Assembly: GCA_032358255.1 (NCBI GenBank)
Contig: JAULBX010022075.1
Location: 1-64,000, forward strand
Direction of reading: 5' to 3'
DNA: 64,000 nt
Source of the DNA: Heterotrichella gracilis
Lineage: Eukaryota > Sar > Xanthophyceae > Tribonematales > Xanthonemataceae
A model generated the notes under the pieces. The model was not told the DNA's origin. It did no database searches and worked only from the letters and a program-made list of their open reading frames with translations. The position numbers and the translations under genes are program-made. Of the stretch, positions 48,009 to 62,336 are shown in pieces (the stretch's first letter is position 1; every line of letters starts with the position of its first letter).

Positions 48009-48896
48009 CAAAGCTTGGGGGCTGTGTAGGGTTTATGGTTGAGGGCCCACCAGCTGGGGGGGGGGGGGAGGGGAGGCCCTTACCATATTGACGCATACCA
48101 GTCTGAGAGCTGGATTTTCTTTCCTTTATAACTGTATCATGGTTTTTCTTTCCTTCTCAAATATACCATGAGCAGTGCGCAGCATGCTGTGGCACAATTA
48201 AACTTTACCACCCATGCAGTGATGGGTGCACCCCATGGGCCCGGCCAGGCATTGAGCATCTGATGATCCATTGACAATTAATTGAGCATCTTATGATTAT
48301 TGACAAGCGCTGTGCGAATTTGCTGGCTTCTAGTACAAGAGACATGACACGCAGTACTGTTACTGTAATATCAACATTCACGGAACACAAGTTGATTAAT
48401 ACTTGCCAACACTATTTGTTTCTCGCCTAGAGTGTCACACCGTGGCATCTTCTTATTCAAAGGATAAATTGGTTGCAATGCATCAGTTCGTTGTCAACAA
48501 TGATTCAATGAATCATCAGATGACTACTCTGAACCCTTATGTCGGTTGCTCACTGTGTAAACATGGCATGTCCTTGGCCCAATGGGATGGCATCAGCAAC
48601 TGGTGGACCACCATGGTGCTAGCAGACTGCAGGTGCTGCTGCAGACTTCCCAACTCGGAGTCCTCCGAGACAGCTTGACGGCACCCCTGAGGCCTGAGAC
48701 ACCTTGGACAAGATAATCGGTTGCCAAGTGCCTTCCCCGACAGCTGTCTAGACTGCGAGTTACAAGGTAGAAACGATTAACGCACAAACATGGTACCCAT
48801 GCTAGGACTTTTTCACGGTTGGGTAGGATAAATAGAATTAATGTGACATTAAATTTATGACAGTCATGCAACGACTCAGGTAAAAATTGTGGCTGG
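48009..48896. other. Convergent intergenic region, no gene seen
   Basis: Between the convergent JmjC and large MYND genes. It holds a poly-G run near 48056-48068 and AT-richer sequence with short ATTGA/ATGAT repeats; no exon is supported. Confidence 0.5.
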
Positions 48897-51800
48897 TCAT
48901 CCTCCCCCCACCGCCTGCGCCGCCCGCATCTCCTTGCAGGCCTGCTTGTGCTGGGGCCAGTGGGCCCGCTGACATTCGGTACCACAGTACCGCACACCGC
49001 CACATGCCCCGCACTTGCGCAGAGCAACCCCCCCACCGGCCGCCACCTCGCAGTTGCTGCAAACCCTCCCCTTCTCCTTCCCATCATTCCCCTCCTGCCT
49101 CTCTTGATGCACCATGCCAGAAGCATCAGACCTTGTGCTGCTACCAGACCGTCCTGCGGCCCCATGCCCGCCATCTGCAGTCAGTACACTGTGATCAAGC
49201 CCAGGCTGGCTTGGGGGGTGGCCATGAGATATGGAAGCGCCTGCTGCCTTTCTGTTGATTACCCCAGTCGTGGTGGGAACTGGGACGCTCTGGCCGCCAT
49301 CGTGTGGGGATCGGCTACCATCGGGTGCGCTTTGGAATCCCGGGGATGCGATTTGGCCCCCATTGGTTGTGGTTTGGCTCCCATGCGGGGCGCTTTGGCT
49401 GCCGCTGGGTTGGGCATCCAGGGCATCCTGTTGCCAGCGCATGATTAAGTGCAGGGACAGCACCTGCGCACCACGAGGTTAGGGTTTTAGGGTTTGCAGG
49501 TTATGCTTGTAAGGTTTGGGGTTTACGCGTCACATCCTGCCGGGGATGCTTGCGTGCATGGCGGAACCCGTGCAACTGTGGCGGGGAGAAAGGTTTAGGG
49601 TATGCATTTCAGCAGCAGGTCTTGGGCTTTTGAGTGCAATGGCTTGCCTTGGCAGCAGAATGCATGTGGAGACCCACTAAATGAGAGAGGCGGGATTGAT
49701 CTGGTGGCACAGGCAATGGTAGTGGAAGGGCAAACCGGAATCGATATATCGCGGTGGGACAGGGAAGTGCAGTGGAAATGCGGTGGAGTGCGCAACAGGC
49801 TGCCCCAAAACCAGACATCCAAACAAGGTGCATGTAGGTACAACGCACATTGTCAGATCTTTAAGAAATTCCACGTTGTCAAATTAGTGAGAAATTGAAA
49901 TGCTGGGGGTCAGTGCACGTTTTCAAGTTCATGTGCATTCCATGATGCCATCCCCCGACTTGCTTTATTATAAGGTAGGATTTAGTAGGATTTAAAATCT
50001 TAAATAATGATGGCTAAGAATTCGACATACATATTTCAGTATTACCTTTTTCTTAAGGTCTGGAGCCACTCTGAACTTGCCCAGGTCACGGGAATACTCC
50101 ACTTTGCCAGGGGGGAAGCTGCGCACCACCTGAACTGAAGGCGCCCACTGGCCTTCCCCCGCCACTACAAACACATTGGGTTGGATTCACCTCTAATGAC
50201 CCCCGCCGAGAATGCACCACCTCAAGACCATATGGCTGTGGCTACATGGAACATGCAGTGTGGCTTCTTGTTGATGCAGGCAAAGGGTTGCACCCTTTAT
50301 TGCTGGCACATGTTCCCATGTAAGTAAGTGAAGTTATTTGCATTCCAGCTTGTCAGAGATGAGCATGCCTGGGTATGCCTCACCCCAGTCCTAGGACCAA
50401 GGCTTGCCTGACACTGTTCCCATGTGAGACACCATACACCCAAACCCTGCACCCTATGGCTCCCCTGGGACATACCTTTGCCACGTGGCGCCTGAGGGGC
50501 AAGCGCAACCTGCTTGAGCTGGCGCCACATCTCCACAGCACTCCCTGCCTGCCACTCCTCAGGGTCCAAATGGAGCAGCACCCTGCACATTTGAGTGATA
50601 TATCTCCAAAAATCTTACTTACTAACGTACATGCGGTCCAACGATACAGCCAAATTAGTAGACAGTCCTACATGCCTTGCGCCAACCAGCCTTGTACATC
50701 AGAATCTACAACTATTATATCCACCCTATTAAGCAACGATTGCCACTCCCTTTGGCGCCAGATCACGGGCATTAAATACCCCCATGTTTTTCAGACAATT
50801 CCACCGCCGCGCTGTCCACCTGTACAGCTCCTGCATCATATCGGTGTTGCGATGCAGGTGATCCAGGACCCATTTGTCGCCTGCGATGGTCGCCGACAGG
50901 GCTATGGCTGCATAGTGCCTCATGCCCTCGTGTGCCAGGTGTCGCACCAAGGCGGACTGGAAGCCGCAGGTGCACAGCATGCGCCGCATGGCAGCCACAC
51001 GCGGCCCCTGGGCAGCAAGGGGAGTAGGGTCTATAGTGGTCGCGGCATTAGGGTTCCTAGGGTTCATAGTGTCATTAGGTTCCTAGCGCCATTAGGGTTC
51101 GCAGGGTACTTTTGTAACATTAGGAGGTTGAGTCTATCTTGTGCAGCTGATGCAGCCCCCTGGCAGCTGTGAATGACCCATACGCGCGTGTAAACCCCAA
51201 ACCCTGAACCCTAAATCCTAAAACCCTAAACCCTACACCTCACGCCATTGGCTGTGTCACACCCAGCCTGAGTGCGCGGTACCTTCTGGAGCGAGCCACA
51301 CCTCAAGATGGGCAGGGGCATTTTGAAATGAGCAGGGGCTCCCCTGGAAATTTCTGGGGATGCAGCTACTGGTAGCTGTCCCAACACAACGGGCACGCTG
51401 GCGCAAACACTGGCACTCCAAAAATATTGAACTGGACACAGGCGAATCCTAAATCCCCACGTCAAACCAGTCCCCAGCTGCACTACTGTGACAAGCAGTG
51501 GTCTTTTCTGATGCAGCCTCCCGGAGCTGGGGAGGGTGACCTTTGCGGGTGAACCAATATAAACCCTACACCTTGATTTTAAAAACATAAATTTAAACAT
51601 CAGAGAGCAGTATGTGCCCATCAATTTATACACCTTGGATACATTTACCAATCCTTGCCAAAAAAGCACAAGGTCACCCAGGAGGGGCCCACCTTGAGCT
51701 GCTCGTGGGGGGAGAACAGCGACTGCCCTCTGGAGCTCCCTGTCATCGCCTCAATGATGAAAATCAAAAATAGGGTGGAGGCCTCGATTAGGTCGGGGTT

Positions 51801-54800
51801 TCCCTCAATGGGTTGGAAGCGCGCGGTGGCCAAGTGGTGGATCATGGGGAGCACTGCTGCGCCCTGCACAAGGGGGAAGTGTCATTAAGATTGTTACTTG
51901 TGCTTCCCTTGCTTTTATTTCAGAGCTGCAAGCTTTATGGGTGGAAATCCAAAGCCTTTACCACCTATCAGTAAGCACGCGCTGCACTCATGTAAACCCT
52001 AGACCCTATACCCTACACCCTAGAATGTAGACCCCAGACCCAAACCCTAACCCCCGGCGGCACTCACCTCCACTGTGTCACCCGATATCTGGCCCGCCTC
52101 ATACATCTGGAACAGCACCTGCAGCGCCCTGACCGCCACCGAGGTGGGGTCAAACGTGACTTCATGCATCACATCCACCTTGTCAGCCAGCCAGGGGATC
52201 AGCACAGCGAGATACTGATGAGTGTGCTGATCAGCATACTCTGCAAGCAGGTCGCACCCGGCGCAGCTGTCGCTACCCAGTCTCCAGAAGACACGCGACA
52301 CTGTGGTGGCTGCATAGCAGGACGCGCTGTTGCCCTCTGTCGTCCAGCATTGGGAGGCAAGGGGTGCGTTCTTGTGGTCCGTGACAAAAGTAACGAATCC
52401 CGGCGTGTGCAGCATGTCAGCCCCGGGGATGGCGCCGTAGGTGACCAGGGATGACACCAGGTGCAGCGCGGCGCAATACAAGGGGGGCTGGCTTGCGTCG
52501 AGGTCGCTGAAGGCATTGAATTTGAGAACGACGGAGAGAAAATCCGGCCGAGATTGGAGAAACGCGCTGGCATCCCGGGGCGCCACGGCAGCGAAGCTTG
52601 CAAGGATGTTCAGCATATGCTCTAGTGCTGCATTACTAGAGGTAGATACAGGTGGAGTCTGGGGATCCCCAGCTGATGCTGTGATGAAGTCTGCGCACTC
52701 ATCCATCACCCCCTCACGGAGCAGCCACCTGCACACGCATGCACACTGGGTATAAGGTATAGGCTTTATTGTTTAAAAATAAGGATTCGGTGTGGAGCTG
52801 CACACCTTTGCAGGTAAGGTGCTGCAGCTGTTTTGTGCACACAGCTTGAGACGGGGACAACCTGCATCTGAAGCATCATAGATTCTACACTTGTTTCCCC
52901 ACACTACAATAACGCATGACGTTTGATCCCTACGTGGCAATTATATTTACTCACTTGATATTACAGACATAAGCTTATTGCGTGGGCTCAGCCCAGCACG
53001 GGGAAATCCTGCATCTGATGCATGTTCTGCATTTTGCATGTTCATGTACATGGAATGTACATGTGATTCTCAGTCTGAGAGCTGTTCAGGGTTTAGGGTT
53101 CGTGACAGTGAATTCCGTGTTCATCCAACATACAAAACATCAATTCTGGGCACATGATGTTCCAGTGGACTGTGTGGATTCTCCTTTCTTTTCCTTTTCC
53201 ATCCTGCCCATACCTGCAGATGCCCGCCGGCTTCTTGCCCCCCGTGGTCGCCTCCCACCTGTGCCTCTCCAAGCCCGCCCTTGCGGCAGGACCTTCCGCC
53301 CACAGGCTGGCGTCATCCCAATGCCGCCCAGAAGGGTGCAGCACCGCACAGGTCCAGCTCACCACCCTCGCCACAAGCCCCAGCGCTCGATCTCGCACGC
53401 CGGGTTTAGGGTTGCGGCAAGGGTCTTGGGGGTGGGTCCGTAGGTGGCGAGACAGGGTGAGGAACAGCTGGGTCAGCAGGCGGATGGCTCCGTTGTGCCA
53501 CGTGGCGCGCAGGCTGCCAGGCACTGCTACAAAGGCGCCCAGGACGTTCAGGAAGGAGACGCAGGACTCTGCAGAGGGGTGCGCACGGGGGTTACGGTGC
53601 CGCTCAGGGTTAGATGGGCAAGGGAAAGTGGGTACGCATGCTGGTGCTGATTTTCGTGCCTGTAGGTATGCATTTGCTGCTGCCTCATCGGCTCATAACC
53701 TATTCGGGCAATGGCTGTAGGCACGTGCAACCATCATTTGCCCCCCGGACCCCCACCACCCAAAGCAACAGCAAATATATTTCCGAAGGCTGCATGGGCC
53801 ACGTTGTACATTTGCACGTTTTGACCACCCAGGATTGCTCAATAGCTTGAGCAACACAACATATGCGCCACACTCTGTGGTACAGTTGCCTGTGGCAGTA
53901 CATCCACCAACCATTCACAGCGGGCTGCACATCAGGATGCGCCATTGCGCATTCACAGCAAAAACTTCCCGAGTGGAATTGCTGTGCACTAGGCAGCCCT
54001 CCCAATTACCAGCACAAACTACTGCACCTGGTGTGACCCCGACACTCACCTAGATCATCCTCACCGCCGCTGGCAGCACGCAGCCACTGGTTGCCATACC
54101 TCTGACCCACAGCCACGCATAGGGCAGTGAGGATGTCTGATTGGGCCAGCTGGATCACCTGATCAGGCACAGTTGTGGTGTCAGATTGAGCACAGTAATG
54201 ATGTCCAAGGCCATTGATGATGTGGGATCATGCCAGCAGGATGACCTGGTCAGGCACAGTGCAGATGTCAGATTGAGTACAGTAACGATTTCAACGCCCA
54301 TTGATGATATTGGATCAACCACCTGGACCACCTGATCGGTCACAGTGCAGAATCTGATGTTAGATTGGGCACAGTGATCATGTCCACGCCCTTTGATGAT
54401 ATTGGATTAAGGTGCCCGGACCACTCTTTTTAGATTAAATTATTTTTTAACTTTATTTTTTCTTTAAGAAAAAAAATGCCTAATTGTTTTTAAAGAACCA
54501 AGATTATTTTCACCCTCATCAGGCACAATAATGATGTCAGATCGATAGATTCAGGACAGTGACGATTTCCATGCCCATCGATAATGCCAGATTGGGCACA
54601 GTGACCATGTCTATGCACAGCGGGATGATACGGGATCCAGCCAGCCACAGAACCTCATCAGGGATGATGTTGGATCATGCGTCTGGCCAAAGAGATCAGG
54701 CACAGTAGTGATGTCAGATCAAGCACAGGGATGATGTGGGGTCTAGCCAGGTGCACAACCTCATCTGGGTGCATCGTTGGCACCATAAGTTGCAGCAACA

Positions 54801-56290
54801 GCCCCCAAGAGGGGTCCGGGTCCAGCAGCAACGCTCGCTCCAGCGCATGGCGCAGCTCCACACTGGCGGCGCCCTGAAGGGGAATGCAATTTGTGCGTGC
54901 ATTTCAGCGGATTCTTTGGAGTGGATGCGTGGGTGCTGTATACAGTAACATGTGCATCATCCAATTCATATGCACTGTATACTAGTGTGTGTAAGAAATA
55001 GCCTGTGGGGCTGTCAAGGACCAGCCGCTGCGCTGTGTCAGTCAACCAGCCGCCGCTGGTATTTCATACTATACAAATGGATGGCAGATGACAAAGCTGT
55101 CATTCACACAGTGTTGGCAGGTTCTTATTATGCCAATAATCAGTAAAATAATTTCATTAAGTTTATTTTATGCGCATTATAACTTGGCACAAAATAATCG
55201 TGGTATTTTATTTTATGCATTTAATTTTGCAGTGCGTTGCAAAATTTGCCATGAACATGATTCGGAAGGGCAAGTTGGTCTCAGAGCACACTGAGTTTGA
55301 AGACACTGGGGATGTGCATGCCAATAGGTAGCTTACATTCCTTGACTCCCGAAACGCATGCTTGATCAAGTACTGCGCCACTTCGTGGGCTTCATCCAAT
55401 CCAGCGCCGGGTACACAGGCATCCCGCAGCGTGCCATGCGCCTGCTCCATCAAACGACCTAGTGCAGGGAAGTGGCTGTCTGGAGGAGGCACCTGCAGCA
55501 CCACGCAGTGTATGAGGCTGTCAAGGCAACAGCAACCTGAATGCCGAGCGCAGAAGGGCGGAGGCGCTCTCTGCGGCCCATATCTCATTTTGCTAGTAAA
55601 TGACTGCATAGCCGTCACCACCCAGAGACCCCTCGATTGAAGCACCTGAGGTTTGTGACAGAGGCAGGGCACCGGCTGCTGTTCGGCGTAATGGTGTTAA
55701 GATTGGTGTTAAATTGGAGCCAGTTTTGTGAGGCCTCGAGTGGTCTCAGCCAAACGCAGCATGGTGCCCCCCCTTCACCTGGACACAGCAGCTGTGACAC
55801 AGCTACCCACCTCAAGGTTGGTGACGTCTGGAGGCTCTTGGACCTCGACTGTGTCAGCTTGGCGTGGACCAGAATGACCACGGGAAGTGGGCTCTGAGCT
55901 GCTCCCCTGCAGTGTAAATTTCGTGCCACCCTGAACCGCACTGCACTGGACTAAGTGAAGAAGCTACCCTTCCTGAATAGGAACATACTGGCCAGAACAT
56001 GGCACAATACATGCATATAATATATGCATGCCTGCATGCATTCGTTCTCGTGAGCCTTCATGAAACCTCTTGCAGTTCACAAGATTTCCACGGCTCGCGT
56101 ACAACTGTAGCAAGGTTTGGTCTCCTCTCTCAGAGTGTCGGTACCTGTCTGTCATTTGCCTCCCTGCACAACCCCACCAGCTCCGACTTATCAAAGCACC
56201 CAGAAGGTCAGTGTTAGTGGCTTCCAGGTACGCTGTCAGCTCCTCCACCGAAAGACTGCGCCAGTCGGTGGGTTCATGATGGCCAGGCAT
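48897..56290 (-). CDS. Large MYND zinc-finger protein, helical repeat-like body
   Basis: Twelve exons give about 950 aa: 56290-56081, 55906-55811, 55492-55337, 54873-54760, 54158-54050, 53568-53214, 52728-52068, 51863-51693, 51007-50820, 50582-50476, 50164-50046, 49463-48897. The body is Leu/Ala-rich and helical, perhaps ARM/HEAT-like (for example AALEHMLNILASFAAVAP, AVRALQVLFQMYEAGQ), but I do not recognise a family. The last exon has a Ser/Gly/Gln-rich repeat stretch and then a MYND finger: CSNC, CGAC, YCGTECQRAHWPQHKQAC. MYND fingers bind proline-rich partners. Least certain: the first exon's donor and the end of the 51007 exon, where the better-looking donor (GTATTT, 50780) breaks the frame and 50820 keeps it. 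Intron 4 holds an unusual array of acceptor copies. Confidence 0.68.
50625..50690 (-). mobile_element. LINE 3'-end-like fragment in MYND-gene intron
   Basis: On the minus strand GGCGCAAGGCATGTAGGACT, then CTACTAATTTGGCTGTATCG, matches the fragment at 26875-26930 and more loosely the LINE tail at about 12820-12860. Confidence 0.5.
51191..51240. repeat. Interstitial telomere-like motifs (CCCTAAA variants)
   Basis: Consecutive AAACCCCAAACCCTGAACCC and CTAAATCCTAAAACCCTAAA variants inside an intron. Similar short runs occur at 8312-8332, 42904-42918, 43017-43034 and 47258-47291. Confidence 0.85.
54140..54770 (-). repeat. Array of splice-acceptor/exon-start copies in MYND-gene intron 4
   Basis: Read on the minus strand, units begin CTGATCAG|GTGATCCAGCTGGC (true acceptor, 54158), CTGACCAG|GTCATCCTGCTGGC (54245), CGATCAG|GTGGTCCAGGTGG (54331) and a GTGGTCCGGG unit near 54423, spaced 86-90 bp. 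Related GATGAGGTTCTGTGGCTGGC and GATGAGGTTGTGCACCTGGC units lie near 54650 and 54760; the latter spans the previous exon's donor. An AT-rich insert (54425-54500) interrupts the array. Confidence 0.8.
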
Positions 56291-56652
56291 CGTAGATGCG
56301 TGGCACGCAGAGCAAGTACTTATCAAGATGTATCACAATTGTAGCACAAAGCCCTCGCCAAATTGACCTTTCAGAAGACGGCTCCTTCGAAAATGCCGTC
56401 TATAGTTACGCACACTGGCCTTGTTCTTGCATGTATCAGGAAATGTAATCGGCTTGGATTATAACTGTGCTATACAGTTGCTGTTTATTAGCACCAATTG
56501 TATTTTTTAAGGTTGCAGCACTAAGCGAGTGCAACCCAATTACACCTATTTTTGTGGGTCAACGAAAGTCATCAACCTATTGTCCACACTATTTGCAGTG
56601 CTCATAGCCAACGCGGTGCCGCAGTGCAAAGCCAGTTCCAAACTGTGAGTGG

Positions 56653-57714
56653 TCACCCTCTTCCCCCCGCCTGCAGCTGCGCTGCCCGCATCTCCTTGCA
56701 TGCCCGCTTGTGCCGGGGCCAGTGCGCCCGCTGGCACTCAATGCCGCAGTACTGCACACCGCCACACACCCCGCACTTGCGCAGGGCAACGCCCCCACCC
56801 CCCGCCACCGCACACAGGCTGCAGGTTGTCTGACTGTTGCAATTGGTCACGTGTGCGCTTGCTGCCCCCCCAACCCTGTTGGTCGCCCCAGAGGCTGAGG
56901 TGCTTTGGGGGGTACCCTGCTGGCTGGTGGGCATGGTTGCCCCACGAGGAAGGGACCCGGGGGCTTCTGGGTCATATACAAAATCGATGCCATGGCGTAC
57001 TGCGCCATTCTCACTGCCTGCAGGGCAGGAACAGTGGGCGTGTCAAGCCTACTTAGCCGTAAACCCCGTGTTGTGCATGCTTTCATGCTAGGTTCATATG
57101 TCTGCTTACATCACAGCACAGCAAAGCACAGCACTGTACACCCATCACACTGTGATCACTTTGTGCACCCTGTCAAGGCTGTACACATGCATACGCCTCC
57201 AGTGTGCGTTAGTGTGCGCTGCCAGAGGACACTAGTCCAGCCAACTGCTGGTCATGTTTGCACATTAATATGTGTACATGGTACATGGATTTGCGGGAAG
57301 AGATACTAGTGCACACGAATTGGTGCAAGTTGATGGGTGATCATGGGATTATATTGCGTTTGGACATGATACGGTTTGACAAGGATATACATTGCTGAAG
57401 GATTCCTTCAAGGGGACACGGGACAGGAGTATTGGAAGCGGACCCACCCTACTTAGCCACTCTCCTGGTTCTAGTTGAACCTTACTGGTCTCTAGCTACA
57501 AATCCCCCCACCACACACCAGCCACCCAGCCCCACTCACCACTGAGTCCATATCCGACACAGGAGTCAGACGCTAGATCCGTCAGGCCAGGCTGGGTTCT
57601 CAGAAACTCCATGTACTCGGGAGGCATGAATTTTTTGGCCAGCCCAGCCACGAAATCGAGGTGCTCCTTCGAGGGGGGTTGGCCAGGCAGGGGGGGTTCC
57701 CATGGTTTGCTCAT
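56653..57714 (-). CDS. Small MYND zinc-finger protein, paralogue of the neighbour
   Basis: Two exons, 57714-57540 and 57017-56653, join in phase to 179 aa. The N-terminal part (MSKPWEPPLPGQPPSKEHLD, then KKFMPPEYMEFLRTQPGL) is not recognised. The C-terminal MYND finger reads CSLC, CGVC, YCGIECQRAHWPRHKRAC and KEMRAAQ, nearly the same as the finger ending the large MYND gene, whose ATG lies about 360 bp downstream on the same strand. The finger exon was most likely duplicated locally. The frame is open further upstream, but only with non-ATG codons, so ATG 57714 is used. A protein-interaction role is inferred; no enzymatic domain is visible. Confidence 0.75.
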
Positions 57715-58950
57715 GCTTGAAGCGCTTGGCCTGGACCTGAGAGCAACAGCTAGGGGGGTAACAAGTCGTGCTATTGGTAGGCCCTGAAAGTGCGGTTGCC
57801 AGCAGCTCGACTTGTAAGCCACGTGCAAAGCAAGGCCGAGGAGGAGGAACCAGCGATGGCCATGGCGTCATATGTATGCGCCCCACGAGTTGTTCACTGC
57901 CTCGCACCTGAACTGATCTTATCCCTTAAAGGTTGGTGTAACTGCTAGCACCGTGCGCCTAAAAAAGCAGTGACTAGCCAGCACTGCCCAGCGTTCAAAA
58001 CATATAAGCACGCCAACCATTTGGGCAACGAATGGTTTGTGCGTGCTGCGCGTGCTGTGCTGGGGAGGAACCACCATAATATTATCTCCCTGTTATAGAG
58101 ACAGGTGGATGCTTGGAGCAAGCCAGCAGGAGTACCCCCTGTCTATGCGGACAGGCTTGGCAGTGGCAGTAGCCTATGCCAGAGTGCAAGCATAGGATGA
58201 CAGCACCCCCCGCAGTTTGGGCTCATCATACCAATTTTGGATGGTGAATAGGAAAAAGGTAAATAATTCACAGACGTTACAGTGGATTTGCCAGTCCATG
58301 CTTTTGCAGGCTGTGTGTGCCTTGTGTAATACCCCCTGCATTGCCTAATACCAATGCCCAGCTGGCCATCCAGACCAATCGGTGCTCTGTATGAGCCTTG
58401 ATAGCCTAAGCGGCTCGCGCTTTGTGCCCCCAAACACGTATTTGGACATTTCTGCGCTGCGCGTTCCCTTTTCTATACTGAATAAGAAAGTGCCGCTATA
58501 CACCATTGCACACGTGAATATATGTGAAAAATGGCCTGCAGGCTAGATTATAATCAAGCGCGGTACTGTGAGCCACAATACCATTGAGGCGCACACATGC
58601 TGCAGTAAATGAGAGGCTGAAGGGACGGCTACGAAAAGGAAAAGCCTGCCAAGACCAAGATACCAATGGTCTGCAATTGGTGATGTATCGAATTGCACCA
58701 CAGGTAGGGGATTGCGCCACGCAGGGGCAAAATGCGCATCCAGGATAAACCTGGGCTGGTCCACAGTACGCACGTCCACCCCATCCGCCAGCTGGCGACA
58801 CAGATCCTCCCCGGGTGGGCCAATGCCCTCACCCTCCCCAGGTGGTGCGCATGCCTCCACCCCCTCCATGTCGCGCGCATGCATGCCTCCATATTTGGGT
58901 TGGTGTGCACGCCTGCCATCCGCTCACAGAGTGTGACACCAGCTATCCCC
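57715..58950. other. Intergenic with an echo of the thermospermine synthase end
   Basis: No gene is supported. Near 58731-58800 the minus strand reads QLADGVDVRTVDQPRFI, collinear with QLAEEGHVLTVDQPRFI in the last exon of the next gene (separate repeat entry). Confidence 0.5.
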
Positions 58951-61612
<2,662 letters not shown>

Positions 61613-62336
61613 TGTGTGTTGATTCCGGAATACCTAGAGTAGTTCTGGTGTTATTGGCACTGTGGCTGCTGGCGGTAGTGGGTATTCGCAGCGGCAGGTG
61701 CTCGGCAATAAACGAAGGGGCGGCGGGAGATGGAGCGCAGGGAGGCCTGCTGCTTGACGAGCTGCTCGTTGTAGTTCCACATGCAGGGGTGGCGGTGGGT
61801 GGGCTGCCGGGCGGCGGTGGTGGAGTGGGTGCCAGTGGAACTAGGTGTGGGGTGTACCCTGGGGGCGAGGACCTCTGCGCTCTGCGTAGCTATGCAATGG
61901 GTATGGAGGGTACACAAGTCTGTCGGCTTTGAAACTGCACACCTCGGCCCAGCTTTGCCGTGTTTATGCGGGTGTTGGGCGCCGCAGCCAGGCTCGTGAC
62001 ATTTTATACAGTCCCCAACATCTCTACCTGTCCCCAGAACGACGACTCCATCCCCAGCAAACCGCAGGAGCTGGGCTGCTGCTTCGCCAAGATATCAACA
62101 CGGTGGGGTCGTGGGTATATCTGTGATAGTAGCTTGCTGTAGCCTTTGTTATCGCCGTACGAAAGCTCTTGAATGCCAAAGGACCAGTTTAGTGTGACAC
62201 ATACCCACGCCTTCTGTCCAAGTCTGTGGGTAGGGGGACCACTGTAGCCCGTCGTCCTTCTAGGTGCTTCATACACAGCCACTCGAGCCAAGCAGGCAGG
62301 TGGGCGAAAGGGCAAGTGGGGCTCGCCAGCCGGAGT
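61613..62336. promoter_or_regulatory. Divergent promoter region between thermospermine synthase and the RING-CH gene
   Basis: About 725 bp between the two ATGs. It contains a minus-strand open stretch near 61700-61800 (WNYNEQLVKQQASLRS) that could be an upstream exon or a small ORF; I cannot link it in phase. Confidence 0.4.

Noticed and set aside
48056-48068. Poly-G run as a G-quadruplex regulatory site
   Set aside because: A single homopolymer in a convergent intergenic region is more likely replication slippage or assembly noise.
50780-50820. Donor GTATTT at 50780 for the MYND-gene exon starting at 51007
   Set aside because: It looks better than the 50820 donor but makes the next exon stop at once; kept only as an alternative.
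50375-51172. 265-aa plus-strand open frame
   Set aside because: It covers several minus-strand exons and introns of the MYND gene, has no domain and odd composition.
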